Positions 1 through 7,107 are shown, numbered from the stretch's first letter. The stretch: DNA of 58,516 bases from JAEUSF01 sp964484145 (GCA_964484145.1 CAZAED010000003.1:1-58516), one strand, 5' to 3'. Notes: generated by a model from the letters alone, not told the origin. Numbers and translations are program-made.

Positions 1-306
1 CCATATATTGATGAGCGAGTTATGAAAAAGGTGTTAGGTGCAAAGAAAGGCCAGCAAATTAAAACCTGGTCCAGAGCTTGCACTATTGCGCCTGAATTCG
101 TAGGCTTTACTTTTATGGTGCATAACGGTAAGACTTTTTTACCAGTATTCGTTACTGAAAACATGGTAGGACATAAGTTAGGTGAGTTTGCTTTAACCAG
201 AAAATTCCACAGACATGGCGGTAAGATGGCTAAAGACCAGGAAGCAGCAGCAGCTGCGGCAGAAAGCGCTAAACTTAAGGCCGCTAAAGAACCCGTAAAG
301 AAATAG
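1..306 (+). CDS. rpsS: 30S ribosomal protein S19 (5' end outside window)
   Basis: S19 sits in the head of the 30S subunit and contacts S13 and 16S rRNA. Reading frame 1 is open from the first base (P-Y-I-D-E-R-V-M-K-K), which matches the conserved PFID..LLKKV start of S19, so the gene begins upstream of the window and the ATG at 22 is internal. The conserved core RTWSR-like (KTWSRACTI), VHNGK, PVFVTENMVGHKLGEFA and R.F..H follows. The C-terminus carries an Ala/Lys-rich tail of about 25 residues. It is the first visible gene of the S10/spc ribosomal operon and is followed by rplV. Confidence 0.95.
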   Translation, partial: PYIDERVMKKVLGAKKGQQIKTWSRACTIAPEFVGFTFMVHNGKTFLPVFVTENMVGHKLGEFALTRKFHRHGGKMAKDQEAAAAAAESAKLKAAKEPVKK

Positions 307-359
307 TTTCAAGTTTATAAAGTTCATCAAGTTATAAAGTAGACACATATATTAATTAA
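307..359 (+). repeat. rpsS-rplV iterated intercistronic repeat
   Basis: The gap is made of imperfect iterations of an AAGTTTATAAAGTT-like unit, mostly in direct orientation. It is the least palindromic member of the window's intercistronic family. No Shine-Dalgarno is seen before the rplV ATG. Confidence 0.5.
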
Positions 360-923
360 ATGACTAAGTCCAATACAACAGAACAGAAAGTTATAAAGGC
401 ATCTGCCCTAAATCTTCGGATTTCTCCGCGTAAGATGCGTCTTTTAACTGACTTAGTTAGAGGTATGTATGTTGACCAGGCTGTAACGGCTTTAGAATAT
501 GCGCCACAAAAAGGCGCGGAATTTTTACTCAGAGCTATAAAATCTGCAGCCGCGAACGCCGTAAATAATTTTGCTTTAAAACCGGAAAATTTGTATGTAA
601 AAACCGTTACCTGCGATATGGGAAGAGTTATGAAACGCTATTTTCCAAGAGCTCGCGGCAGCGCGTTTGTTATAAAGCGCAAAATGGCTCACGTAAATGT
701 TGAACTTTCAGAAAAGGCGCGTGGTGGTAAAGCAGCTTCCCGTTTAGAACTTTTTAAGAAAAAACAGTCTGAAAATTTAGCAAGTGAAGACAAGAAGGAT
801 GCTACAGAAAAGAAGACCGAAAGCCCGAAAATTAAACAGCATACAGTTAAGACCGACGAACAGGTTAAAATGAACAAAGCTCAAAACAAGAGAAGACTAT
901 TTAATAGAAAGAGCGGAGAGTAA
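360..923 (+). CDS. rplV: 50S ribosomal protein L22 with C-terminal extension
   Basis: L22 lines the peptide exit tunnel of the 50S subunit. Residues about 10-118 carry the family core: KASALNLRISPRKMRLL, then AVTALEYAPQKGAEFLLRAIKSA.ANA, then the loop with GRVMKRYFPRARGSA, and MAHVNVELSE at the end. Typical L22 is about 110 residues. Here another 65-70 Lys/Glu-rich, low-complexity residues follow (KKKQSE, KKDATEKK, NKRRLFNRKSG), probably a disordered rRNA-binding tail. The start is the only ATG compatible with the core; no Shine-Dalgarno is visible. It lies between rpsS and rpsC in the usual order. Confidence 0.95.
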   Translation: MTKSNTTEQKVIKASALNLRISPRKMRLLTDLVRGMYVDQAVTALEYAPQKGAEFLLRAIKSAAANAVNNFALKPENLYVKTVTCDMGRVMKRYFPRARGSAFVIKRKMAHVNVELSEKARGGKAASRLELFKKKQSENLASEDKKDATEKKTESPKIKQHTVKTDEQVKMNKAQNKRRLFNRKSGE

Positions 924-1004
924 TATAAAATTTAGGATATAAGATGTAAGATTTAGTTTGCATACTTATATCATAAATCCTAAATCATAAATCTTACATT
1001 TATT
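924..1004 (+). repeat. rplV-rpsC iterated inverted repeat
   Basis: The 5' arm begins at the stop codon with TTTAGGATATAAGATGTAAG-type units. The 3' arm (about 972-1001) holds the reverse complements (CATAAATCCTAAATC, AAATCTTACAT) and ends directly before the rpsC ATG. The centre contains TTTGCATACTT. The same unit family recurs at 5607, 43435 and 48840. Confidence 0.75.
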
Positions 1005-1700
1005 ATGGGACATAAGATTAATCCAACTTCATTTAGGCTTAAAGTAACCGACACGTGGAAATCGCGCTGGTTTGTTAAGCGAGGCTTTCAAAAAGCATTA
1101 GCTGAAGACGTTGCCATTCGCGCCTACTTAGAGCAGCACTTAAAAAAGGCCGGTCTAGTTAGGCTTGAAATTGAACGCGGCGGTACCGGTCAAATTACTA
1201 TTACTGTTAAAACTACTAAACCCGGGTTAATAATTGGAAAAGGCGGCGCGGGTATAGAGGAGCTTAAAAAGAAGATTAAACAGAAGCTAAGAATTAGAAA
1301 AGAATTGCGTGTAAATATTGAAGAAGTAAGGGATATAAACTTGCAGGCACAGGTTATAGCAGACGGCATAAGTGAACAAATTGAAAAACGCGTTGCTTTT
1401 AGAAAGCTTATGAAGCAGTCGTTAGAGCAAATTATGCAGGCTGGGGCTAAGGGTGCCAAAGTTTCTATAGGCGGAAGACTTAACGGAGCAGATATAGCAA
1501 GAACAGAGCATTTGTCACAAGGCAAAATCCCACTTCATACCATTAGAGCTGATATAGATTTTGCAAGAAGTACAGCTTTTACTACCTACGGCACTGTAGG
1601 TATAAAAGTATGGATATACAGAGGAGATGTATTTGAGGAAAAGAAGTCAGTAGCAGTAAATAAACCAGCGATTGAGCCGGTTATCGCAAAAGTTAAGTAA
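1005..1700 (+). CDS. rpsC: 30S ribosomal protein S3
   Basis: S3 is part of the mRNA entry channel of the 30S subunit. The start MGHKINPTSFRL is the family signature. A type II KH domain lies at about residues 65-110, with the GxxG loop in GLIIGKGGAGIEELKKK. The C-terminal S3 domain follows with GA.GAKVSIGGRLNGADIARTEH and the typical basic GKIPLHT.RADIDFA..A.T.YG..GIKVWIY ending. The length of 231 residues is normal. It is positioned between rplV and rplP as in most bacteria. The start codon abuts the 3' arm of an inverted repeat and has no Shine-Dalgarno. Confidence 0.97.
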   Translation: MGHKINPTSFRLKVTDTWKSRWFVKRGFQKALAEDVAIRAYLEQHLKKAGLVRLEIERGGTGQITITVKTTKPGLIIGKGGAGIEELKKKIKQKLRIRKELRVNIEEVRDINLQAQVIADGISEQIEKRVAFRKLMKQSLEQIMQAGAKGAKVSIGGRLNGADIARTEHLSQGKIPLHTIRADIDFARSTAFTTYGTVGIKVWIYRGDVFEEKKSVAVNKPAIEPVIAKVK

Positions 1701-1726
1701 AGTATTTATTAATTTACTAATTAGTT

Positions 1727-2131
1727 ATGTTCATTCCGTCTAAACTTAAACACCGCAAGCATCATCGCGGTCATACAAAGGGTGTGGCTACTGCGGGTAC
1801 CAACATAGACTTTGGCCAATTTGCCTTAAAGTCTTTGGAAAATGCTTGGGTAACTGCCAGACAAATCGAGTCCGCAAGAAGAGCGATGACCCGTTACGTT
1901 CAGCGCGGCGGTAAAATTTGGATCCGCCTTTTTGCCGACAAGCCAATTACAGTTCACGGAAACGAAAGTCCTATGGGTGGCGGTAAAGGCGCGGTTGACC
2001 ACTTTGTATGTGTGGTAAAGAAAGGTAAGATTTTGTTTGAAATGGACGGCGTAACTAGAGAGCAAGCGCAAGAAGCTATGAGATTGGCAAGTTATAAGTT
2101 ACCGGTTAAGACAAAGTTTTTATCAAAGTAA
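1727..2131 (+). CDS. rplP: 50S ribosomal protein L16
   Basis: L16 binds 23S rRNA near the A-site tRNA elbow. The sequence shows the family signature KHRKHHRGHTKG near the N-terminus, FG.FALKSLE, the IESARRAMTRYVQRGGKIWIRLF block and P.TVHGNESPMGGGKGAVDHFV, then LFEMDGV and a basic C-terminus (LPVKTKFL). The length of 134 residues is standard. The rpsC-rplP gap is only 26 bases, AT-rich, with no clear Shine-Dalgarno. Confidence 0.97.
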   Translation: MFIPSKLKHRKHHRGHTKGVATAGTNIDFGQFALKSLENAWVTARQIESARRAMTRYVQRGGKIWIRLFADKPITVHGNESPMGGGKGAVDHFVCVVKKGKILFEMDGVTREQAQEAMRLASYKLPVKTKFLSK

Positions 2132-2231
2132 TTTATTTTACGGATTACGGACAGAGTACGGATATACGGATCATAATAAACCCGTTATCTACGTATCCGT
2201 ATATCCGTAAGAATCCGTAATCAGTAAAGAT
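2132..2231 (+). repeat. rplP-rpmC iterated inverted repeat (TACGGAT units)
   Basis: The 5' arm holds TACGGATTACGGACAG-AGTACGGATATACGGATCAT. The 3' arm returns as TACGTATCCGTATATCCGTAAGAATCCGTAATC. The arms are about 35 bases around a short AAACCCGTTATC centre. The element fills the gap from stop to shortly before the rpmC ATG. The related unit recurs at 3622, 4234 and 4977. Confidence 0.8.
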
Positions 2232-2423
2232 ATGAAGTTTAAAGAACTTACAACTAAATCTGAAGCAGAGCTTAAGAAAATGCTAGAAGAATTGCGCCAC
2301 GAAGCTCATGGTCTGAAAATGAAGCTTCGCTTGAATGAATCTAAGCACAGCCATAAGCTAGCTGGAATGAAGAAAGATATCGCTAGAATATTAACTCATT
2401 TACACACGAAAACAGCGAAATAG
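2232..2423 (+). CDS. rpmC: 50S ribosomal protein L29
   Basis: L29 lies near the peptide tunnel exit of the 50S subunit, where it contacts the signal recognition particle and trigger factor. The 63-residue helical-hairpin protein starts MKFKELTTKSEAELKKMLEELRHE, continues with LKMKLRLNESKHSHKL, and ends in the family motif DIARILTHL. Length and the position between L16 and S17 are canonical. A palindromic repeat lies on each side. Confidence 0.95.
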   Translation: MKFKELTTKSEAELKKMLEELRHEAHGLKMKLRLNESKHSHKLAGMKKDIARILTHLHTKTAK

Positions 2424-2495
2424 AAAATTAGAGAAGTAGAGAAGCAGTATCGACTAACTTTCTAATTCTCTAATTCACTAACTATCTAAATTTAT
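2424..2495 (+). repeat. rpmC-rpsQ iterated inverted repeat (ATTAGAGAA units)
   Basis: The 5' arm AAAATTAGAGAAGTAGAGAAG is answered by TTTCTAATTCTCTAATTCACTAACTATCTAA just before the rpsQ ATG. The gap is fully occupied. The same unit type is present at 2739 and inside dnaX at about 15498-15540. Confidence 0.75.
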
Positions 2496-2738
2496 ATGAC
2501 ATCAGATTCTAAAAAACAGCAAATGACCGGCGAAGTGGTTTCCACCAAAATGATGAAAACCGTGGTTGTTAAGGTAGACTCAAGAAAACGCCATCCTAAA
2601 TATAAGAAAGCTTATACAGTTTCAAAGCGCTTTAAAGCCCATACAGAAGAAAAGTTTGTAGTAGGGGACAAAGTAATTATTGAAGCCTGTAAGCCAATTA
2701 GCAAAGATAAGAGATTTAAAGTAATATCTAAAGCTTAA
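2496..2738 (+). CDS. rpsQ: 30S ribosomal protein S17
   Basis: S17 is a primary 16S rRNA-binding OB-fold protein. The 80-residue sequence shows the typical GEVVSTKMMKTVVVKVDSRKRHPKY start, YTVSKRFKAHTEEKF and VGDKVIIEACKPISKDKRFKVI, that is, the conserved S17 signature GD.V.I.E.RP.SK.K.W.V. It starts MTSDSKKQQ, slightly longer at the N-terminus than E. coli S17. Order rpmC-rpsQ-rplN is canonical. Confidence 0.96.
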   Translation: MTSDSKKQQMTGEVVSTKMMKTVVVKVDSRKRHPKYKKAYTVSKRFKAHTEEKFVVGDKVIIEACKPISKDKRFKVISKA

Positions 2739-2816
2739 GAGAAATAGAAAATTTGAGAAAAAGAGAAATGGAATTAACTAACTCTCTAATTCTCTAACTC
2801 ACTAACTATCTAATTT
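2739..2816 (+). repeat. rpsQ-rplN iterated inverted repeat (GAGAAATAGA units)
   Basis: GAGAAATAGAAAATTTGAGAAAAAGAG in the 5' arm is answered by CTAACTCTCTAATTCTCTAACTCACTAACTATCTAAT running to the rplN ATG. Confidence 0.75.
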
Positions 2817-3218
2817 ATGTTACAAGTAAGATCCTGGATTAAAATAGCAGACAATACCGGCGTTAAAATCGCTAATATTTTTGGCGGTAGCGGAAAAAAT
2901 CGCAGCCGTTTTGTTAGAGTTGGAGACGTTGTCTCAGCTTCCGCAAAACAGGTAGCGCCTAACGGCAACTACAAAAAGGGCGACAAAATTAAGGTAGCTA
3001 TAGTTAGAACCAGAAAAGAAATGCGCAGGAGTGACGGGTCTTATATTAGATTTGATGAAAATGCCGGAGTGCTTGTAAAGAAAGACGCGAAAGGTAATTT
3101 TGAAATAATCGGTACTCGTATATTCGGTCCTATTCCAAGAGAAATTCGTGATATGGCAAGTGGGTATTATGAAGATGCTTATAAGAAAATAGTATCATTA
3201 GCTCCAGAAGTTATATAG
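2817..3218 (+). CDS. rplN: 50S ribosomal protein L14
   Basis: L14 forms part of the intersubunit bridge with 16S rRNA and pairs with L19. Recognised by MLQVRSWIKIADNTGVK, VGDVVSASAKQVAPNG, KGDKIKVAIVRTRKEMRR.DGSYIRFDENAGVL, and the GTRIFGPIPREIR ending. The protein is 133 residues against about 122 usually, from small insertions (KNRSRFVRV region) and a short C-terminal tail (DAYKKIVSLAPEVI). The operon position is canonical. Confidence 0.96.
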   Translation: MLQVRSWIKIADNTGVKIANIFGGSGKNRSRFVRVGDVVSASAKQVAPNGNYKKGDKIKVAIVRTRKEMRRSDGSYIRFDENAGVLVKKDAKGNFEIIGTRIFGPIPREIRDMASGYYEDAYKKIVSLAPEVI

Positions 3219-3303
3219 CAGATTACAGATTAAAGATTATAGATTCCAGTAAAAGCTGTATCTAAATCTGAAATCTGAAATCTGAAATCTTTAATCTATA
3301 TTT
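3219..3303 (+). repeat. rplN-rplX iterated inverted repeat (GATTA/AATCT units)
   Basis: The 5' arm CAGATTACAGATTAAAGATTATAGATTCC is answered by ATCTGAAATCTGAAATCTGAAATCTTTAATCTATA directly before the rplX start. The 3' arm carries four tandem copies of CTGAAAT. Confidence 0.8.
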
Positions 3304-3621
3304 ATGAACAAACTCAGAATTAAAAAAGGCGATACAGTAAAAGTGCTTTCCGGCAAAGACAAAGGCAAAACCGGCAAGGTTATTTCGGTAATGCCAAAAC
3401 TTGGTAAGGTTGTTGTAGAAAACGCCAATATGCATACTCGTTTTGAAAAGGCTAAAAAAGCCGGCGAGAAAGGTAAAAAAGTTACTTTTTCTTCCCCTAT
3501 GCAAATTTCGAAAGTCCAGTTAATAGATCCGCATTCAGGTAATCCAACAAGAGTAAACTATACTTTTTTAGAAAACGGTAACAAGCAAAGAACAGCTAAG
3601 GCCAGTGGAAAGGCAGTATAA
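3304..3621 (+). CDS. rplX: 50S ribosomal protein L24
   Basis: L24 is an assembly initiator of the 50S subunit. A KOW motif is present at about residues 5-35 (IKKGDTVKVLSGKDKGKTGKV). It is followed by VVVENANMHTRFEKA (equivalent of the usual VEGVN..KKH.KP) and the IDPHSGNPTRVNYTFLENG block. At 105 residues it has normal length with a basic tail. The order rplN-rplX-rplE is canonical. Confidence 0.95.
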   Translation: MNKLRIKKGDTVKVLSGKDKGKTGKVISVMPKLGKVVVENANMHTRFEKAKKAGEKGKKVTFSSPMQISKVQLIDPHSGNPTRVNYTFLENGNKQRTAKASGKAV

Positions 3622-3693
3622 TGTACGGAAGTACAGATAATACGGATCATGTGGATCTGTAAAATCTGTAAGATCCGTAATTCTGTAAATTAT
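3622..3693 (+). repeat. rplX-rplE iterated inverted repeat (TACGGAAGTACAG type)
   Basis: GTACGGAAGTACAGATAATACGGATCAT is answered by GGATCTGTAAAATCTGTAAGATCCGTAATTCTGTAAAT, ending before the rplE ATG. It is nearly identical to the elements at 4234 and 4977, so this subtype is present three times within 1.4 kb. Confidence 0.85.
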
Positions 3694-4233
3694 ATGGAAA
3701 GATTACAAGAAAAATATAATAAGGAAATTGTTAAAGCTTTGAAAGAAAAGTTTGGCTTTAAGAATGTAATGGAAGTACCAAGAATTTTGAAAGTTGTTAT
3801 TAATGTGGGCGTTGGAAAAATTAAGGAAGATAAGAAGCGTATAGATTTAGTAGTTGAAGATATTGCCAAAATTGCAGGACAGGCTCCGGTAAAGAATTTG
3901 TCCCGCAAGTCTATTTCAGGTTTTAAAGTAAGACAAAACCAAATTGTAGGTTTAAGTGTTACTTTAAGAGGATATAGAATGTATAGCTTTTTAGACAAGT
4001 TGGTCAATGTGGCCTTACCAAGAGTAAGAGATTTCCAGGGTATAAGCAAAAAAGGTTTCGACGGCCGTGGTAATTATCACTTGGGAATGAAAGAGCAAAT
4101 AGTTTTTCCGGAAGTTTCTCCGGATTCTCTAGAAAATATATTCGGCTTGGAAATTTCGGTAGTCACCAACGCTAAAAGAGACGATACAGCATATGAACTT
4201 TTAAAATTAATGAAATTCCCGTTTAAAGATTAA
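3694..4233 (+). CDS. rplE: 50S ribosomal protein L5
   Basis: L5 binds 5S rRNA in the central protuberance. I place the start at the ATG at 3694 (MERLQEKYNKEIVKALKEKFGFKNVMEVPRI). An in-frame ATG at 3649 lies inside the intercistronic palindrome and would add 15 residues unlike the family. Core motifs are KVVINVGVG, IAGQAPV..LSRKSISGFKVRQNQIVGLSVTLRG, LPRVRDFQGIS.KGFDGRGNYHLGMKEQIVFPE and TNAK.DD.AYELLKLMKFPF. Its 179 residues are normal. Confidence 0.96.
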   Translation: MERLQEKYNKEIVKALKEKFGFKNVMEVPRILKVVINVGVGKIKEDKKRIDLVVEDIAKIAGQAPVKNLSRKSISGFKVRQNQIVGLSVTLRGYRMYSFLDKLVNVALPRVRDFQGISKKGFDGRGNYHLGMKEQIVFPEVSPDSLENIFGLEISVVTNAKRDDTAYELLKLMKFPFKD

Positions 4234-4304
4234 TGTACGGAAGTACAGATAGTACGGATCATAGGGATCTGTAAAATCTGTAGAATCCGTAATTCTGTAA
4301 ATTT
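4234..4304 (+). repeat. rplE-rpsN iterated inverted repeat (copy of the 3622 subtype)
   Basis: The sequence is almost the same as the rplX-rplE gap: GTACGGAAGTACAGATAGTACGGATCAT, then GGATCTGTAAAATCTGTAGAATCCGTAATTCTG. Confidence 0.85.
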
Positions 4305-4499
4305 ATGGCTACAGTAGCACACATTGTCAGAGCAAAACGAAGTAGAACCAAGGCAAAATTTTCCAGTAGGATAATTCGCCGTTGTTTTCGCTGCGGTAGA
4401 AAAGCTGCTTATATTCGAGATTTTGACCTTTGTAGAATTTGTTTTAGAGAATTAGCCAGTAAGGGAGAAATCCCTGGTGTTTCAAAAGCTTCCTGGTAA
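4305..4499 (+). CDS. rpsN: 30S ribosomal protein S14, zinc-binding type
   Basis: S14 is located in the 30S head. The 64-residue protein is the short zinc-ribbon form with two CxxC pairs (C27, C30, C43, C46: CFRCGR...LCRICFRELA). It ends with GEIPGVSKASW, the conserved C-terminal signature. An N-terminal basic stretch (RAKRSRTKAKFSSRIIRR) precedes the first Cys pair. Position between L5 and S8 is canonical. The zinc type is typical of CPR and Gram-positive lineages. Confidence 0.96.
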   Translation: MATVAHIVRAKRSRTKAKFSSRIIRRCFRCGRKAAYIRDFDLCRICFRELASKGEIPGVSKASW

Positions 4500-4583
4500 A
4501 TTTTATAAATTCGTAATCCCGACAAATATCTTTAAATAATCGATAATTAGTATATTAGTATCAATTAGTATTTAGTAAAGAAT
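4500..4583 (+). repeat. rpsN-rpsH iterated region (TTAGTAT units)
   Basis: The 3' half has tandem units (GATAATTAGTATATTAGTATCAATTAGTATTTAGTA) up to the rpsH start. The 5' half is only weakly complementary. It is a partial member of the intercistronic family. Confidence 0.5.
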
Positions 4584-4976
4584 ATGTATACAGACCCAAT
4601 CTCAGACATGCTAACCAGAATCCGCAACGCGTTGTCCGCAAAAAAGGATGACCTTGTTTTGCCATATTCAAAGTTTAAAAAGAACTTGGCGGATTTGCTG
4701 ATGCAAGAGGGTTTTGTGGCCGGAGTAAACGAATTAGAAGGTGACCATAAAATGCTCCAAATAAATTTAAAATATTCAGGCGCGGGCGAACCGGTAATTG
4801 CAGGAATAAAGCGCGTAAGTAAACCGGGGCAGAGAATTTATTTGTCTAAAGACAGCTTGCCTAGAACTAACAGCGGCCTTGGTCTTACTGTAGTTTCTAC
4901 TTCTAAAGGTTTAATGTCAGACAGAAAAGCAAGAAAAGAAAAAGTTGGCGGAGAAGTAATATGCCAGGTTTGGTAA
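4584..4976 (+). CDS. rpsH: 30S ribosomal protein S8
   Basis: S8 binds the central domain of 16S rRNA and in other bacteria autoregulates the spc operon. The sequence starts with the conserved TDPISDMLTRIRNA, has the SKFKKNLADLLMQEGF helix and GLGLTVVSTSKGLMSDRKARKEKVGGEVICQVW at the C-terminus (SxSxG(I/L)Mx.x.A...GGE). The length of 130 residues is standard. No S8-binding mimic was sought in detail. Confidence 0.97.
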   Translation: MYTDPISDMLTRIRNALSAKKDDLVLPYSKFKKNLADLLMQEGFVAGVNELEGDHKMLQINLKYSGAGEPVIAGIKRVSKPGQRIYLSKDSLPRTNSGLGLTVVSTSKGLMSDRKARKEKVGGEVICQVW

Positions 4977-5051
4977 TTAACGTACGGAAGTACAGATAAT
5001 ACGGATCATACGGATCTGTAAAATCTGTAGAATCCGTAATTCAGTATATTT
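4977..5051 (+). repeat. rpsH-rplF iterated inverted repeat (copy of the 3622 subtype)
   Basis: CGTACGGAAGTACAGATAATACGGATCAT is followed by CGGATCTGTAAAATCTGTAGAATCCGTAATTCAG. This is the third near-identical copy in the operon. Confidence 0.85.
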
Positions 5052-5606
5052 ATGTCAAGAATTGGAAAAAAACCCATAAGCATTCCTAGCGGAGTAAAGG
5101 TAGAAAAAACTGCCGGTCTTTTAAAGGTGTCCGGTCCGAAAGGTAATTTGCAGCAGGAGATTCATCCGCTTGTAACTGTTAATATTGTAGAAAACGAAGT
5201 TACTGTTGATGTTGTAAAGAAAGAAGACAAAAAACAGAGAGCATTGTGGGGTTTGTTCCGCTCTTTAGTTTTTAATATGATAGAAGGTGTTACAAAAGGT
5301 TTTGAAAAAAAGCTCGAAGTAAATGGCGTAGGCTTTAAGGTAGCATCTCAACCTGGTAAAATAGTTATGTCCTTGGGTTTTTCTCACCCGGTTGAAGTTA
5401 CGGTTCCAAAAGATTTACAGGCTGTTGTAGAAAAGAACTTAATTACTATTACCGGAGCAGACAAACAGAGAGTTGGACAATTTGCAGCTGAAATTAGAGA
5501 GTTGAAAAAACCTGAGCCGTATAAAGGTAAAGGTATTAAATATATAGACGAAGTTATTGTTAAGAAAGCGGGTAAAGTGGTTAAAGTAGTTGGTGGAGGC
5601 AAGTAA
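5052..5606 (+). CDS. rplF: 50S ribosomal protein L6
   Basis: L6 lies at the base of the L7/L12 stalk. The start MSRIGKKPISIPSGV is the family hallmark. Two L6 domains follow (residues about 10-82 and 90-165). The second includes the signature PEPYKGKGIKY. The ending is slightly extended by valine/lysine-rich residues (VIVKKAGKVVKVVGGGK), for 184 residues in total against about 177 in E. coli. The operon position is canonical. Confidence 0.97.
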   Translation: MSRIGKKPISIPSGVKVEKTAGLLKVSGPKGNLQQEIHPLVTVNIVENEVTVDVVKKEDKKQRALWGLFRSLVFNMIEGVTKGFEKKLEVNGVGFKVASQPGKIVMSLGFSHPVEVTVPKDLQAVVEKNLITITGADKQRVGQFAAEIRELKKPEPYKGKGIKYIDEVIVKKAGKVVKVVGGGK

Positions 5607-5687
5607 ATATAAAATTTAGGATATAAGATGTAAAATGTTAGAGCTTAGTATATCCTAAATCCTAAATCATAAACCCTATATTTTTTT
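5607..5687 (+). repeat. rplF-rplR iterated inverted repeat (copy of the 924 subtype)
   Basis: ATATAAAATTTAGGATATAAGATGTAAAATG is answered by TATATCCTAAATCCTAAATCATAAACCC. The 5' arm is nearly identical to that after rplV. Confidence 0.8.
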
Positions 5688-6041
5688 ATGGACAAGAACA
5701 AGCACAAAATAATAAAGCGAAATGTAAGGCATAGCAGAGTTCGCGCAAAAATTTCCGGTACTGAAAAGCGCCCTCGTTTAAGCGTATACAGAAGTTTGGC
5801 AGGTATTTACGCCCAGTTAATAGACGACTCAAACGGAAAAACTTTGGCTTTTGCATCAGCGAAAGAAATTAAGTCAAAGGCAAAAAAGACCGACATTTCC
5901 AAAGAAGTTGGAAAATTATTGGCACAAAAAGCAGTCGCAAAAAAAATATCTGAATGTGTATTCGATAGAGGCGGCTTTGCCTATCATGGCAGAGTAAAAG
6001 CTTTGGCAGAAGGCGCCAGAGAAGGCGGGCTTAAATTTTAA
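5688..6041 (+). CDS. rplR: 50S ribosomal protein L18
   Basis: L18 binds 5S rRNA with L5. Motifs are RNVRHSRVRAKISGTEKRPRLSVYRSLAGIYAQLIDDSNGKTLA.AS and the C-terminal CVFDRGGFAYHGRVKALAEGAREGGLKF, which matches the conserved F.RGG..YHGRV.A.A..AREAGL.F. The length of 117 residues is normal. The 18-base gap to rpsE has no palindrome, unlike most gaps in this operon. Confidence 0.97.
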   Translation: MDKNKHKIIKRNVRHSRVRAKISGTEKRPRLSVYRSLAGIYAQLIDDSNGKTLAFASAKEIKSKAKKTDISKEVGKLLAQKAVAKKISECVFDRGGFAYHGRVKALAEGAREGGLKF

Positions 6042-6059
6042 TTAACTTATTTTACTATT

Positions 6060-6563
6060 ATGGCTTTTGAAAAAAGACGAAGACAATCTAGGGACGGGGA
6101 ACGCGAAGTTAGAGAGTTTGACCAAAAGACGGTAGAGGTCAAGCGTGTTACTCGTGTGGTTGCCGGCGGAAAAAGAATGCGTTTTCGCGCACTGGTTGTT
6201 ATTGGCGACCATAAAGGTAAAGTAGGTATGGGTTTAAGAAAAGGTGCAGACGTTTCTGAAAGTGTAAACAAAGCAGTTAACGCAGCTAAGAAGAACATGA
6301 TTACCTTGCCGCTCATTAACGGAACTATCCCTCACGGAATTAATGTAAAGTATAAGTCTTCTAAGTTAATGTTAAAACCAGCCAGACCAGGTACCGGTGT
6401 TATTGCGGGTGGGGCAGTTCGTCAGGTTTTTGAATTAGCCGGAGTTAAGAATGTTGTTTCTAAGATGCTTGGTTCAAATAACAAAGTTAATAATATTAAA
6501 GCTGTTTTTGAAGCTTTTACTAAAATGAAGAGCAAGGAAGTATTAGCAAAGATGCGCAAGTAA
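6060..6563 (+). CDS. rpsE: 30S ribosomal protein S5
   Basis: S5 lies at the mRNA entry site and helps translational fidelity. It has the N-terminal double-stranded RNA-binding domain (VKRVTRVVAGGKRMRFRALVVIGDHKGKVGMG.GKA-like, residues about 22-75) and the C-terminal domain (PARPGTGVIAGGAVRQVFELAGVKNVVSKMLGSNN). The length of 167 residues is standard. It is followed directly by rplO: the L30 gene that usually lies between them is absent. Confidence 0.97.
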   Translation: MAFEKRRRQSRDGEREVREFDQKTVEVKRVTRVVAGGKRMRFRALVVIGDHKGKVGMGLRKGADVSESVNKAVNAAKKNMITLPLINGTIPHGINVKYKSSKLMLKPARPGTGVIAGGAVRQVFELAGVKNVVSKMLGSNNKVNNIKAVFEAFTKMKSKEVLAKMRK

Positions 6564-6630
6564 ATAGCTAATAAGCGAATGAGCAATTCAGCTTATAAGC
6601 TTACTAACTTATCTGCTTATTACTAAATTT
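6564..6630 (+). repeat. rpsE-rplO iterated inverted repeat (AATAAGC units)
   Basis: AGCTAATAAGCGAATGAGC is answered by GCTTATAAGCTTACTAACTTATCTGCTTATTACTAA up to the rplO ATG. Confidence 0.7.
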
Positions 6631-7107
6631 ATGTTAAAACTCCATAACCTAAAAAAACATCCTAAGTCTACACATCGCCGCAAAGTTGTTGGTCGCGGTC
6701 TTGGCAGTGGTCACGGTACATATTCCACTCGTGGTGGTAAAGGCCAAACAGCCAGAACTGGTCATAGTAAAATGCCTGCTGGTTTTGAAGGTGGTCGTCA
6801 GCCAATAGTAAGACAGTTGCCAAAACTTAGAGGCTTTAGAGCCTTAACTGCTAAGCCTTTTGCTTTGTCTCTTTCTAAATTTGACGTTTTTGCGGATGGA
6901 GCAACTGTGGATATTAAATCTTTAATTGAAAAGGGTATAATAGAAAAAGGCCAGAGTGTTAAAGTTTTGGCCGGTGAAATAAAAAAGAAATTGAATATAA
7001 AGCTTCCTGTTTCAGCATCGGCTAAAGCGGTTATAGAAAAAGCTGGCGGAACAGTAATAGAACAGAATAACACAGAAGAAAAAACAGATAAACACGGAAG
7101 TAAGTAA
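6631..7107 (+). CDS. rplO: 50S ribosomal protein L15
   Basis: L15 is a late-assembly protein of the 50S subunit. The N-terminus has the glycine/arginine-rich segment HRRKVVGRGLGSGHGTYSTRGGKGQTARTGH and FEGGRQPIVRQLPK.RGF. The C-terminal domain (KVLAGEIKKKLNIKLPVSASAKAVIEKAGGTV) is standard. The last 13 residues (from N at about 7065) are encoded by the 5' arm of the following iterated repeat and look like an added tail. Total 158 residues. No rpmD precedes it. Confidence 0.95.
   Translation: MLKLHNLKKHPKSTHRRKVVGRGLGSGHGTYSTRGGKGQTARTGHSKMPAGFEGGRQPIVRQLPKLRGFRALTAKPFALSLSKFDVFADGATVDIKSLIEKGIIEKGQSVKVLAGEIKKKLNIKLPVSASAKAVIEKAGGTVIEQNNTEEKTDKHGSK

Noticed and set aside
924..1004. CRISPR array
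   Set aside because: The units are short (6-11 bp), imperfect and arranged as two complementary arms, with no constant repeat and unique spacers; no cas gene is in the window.
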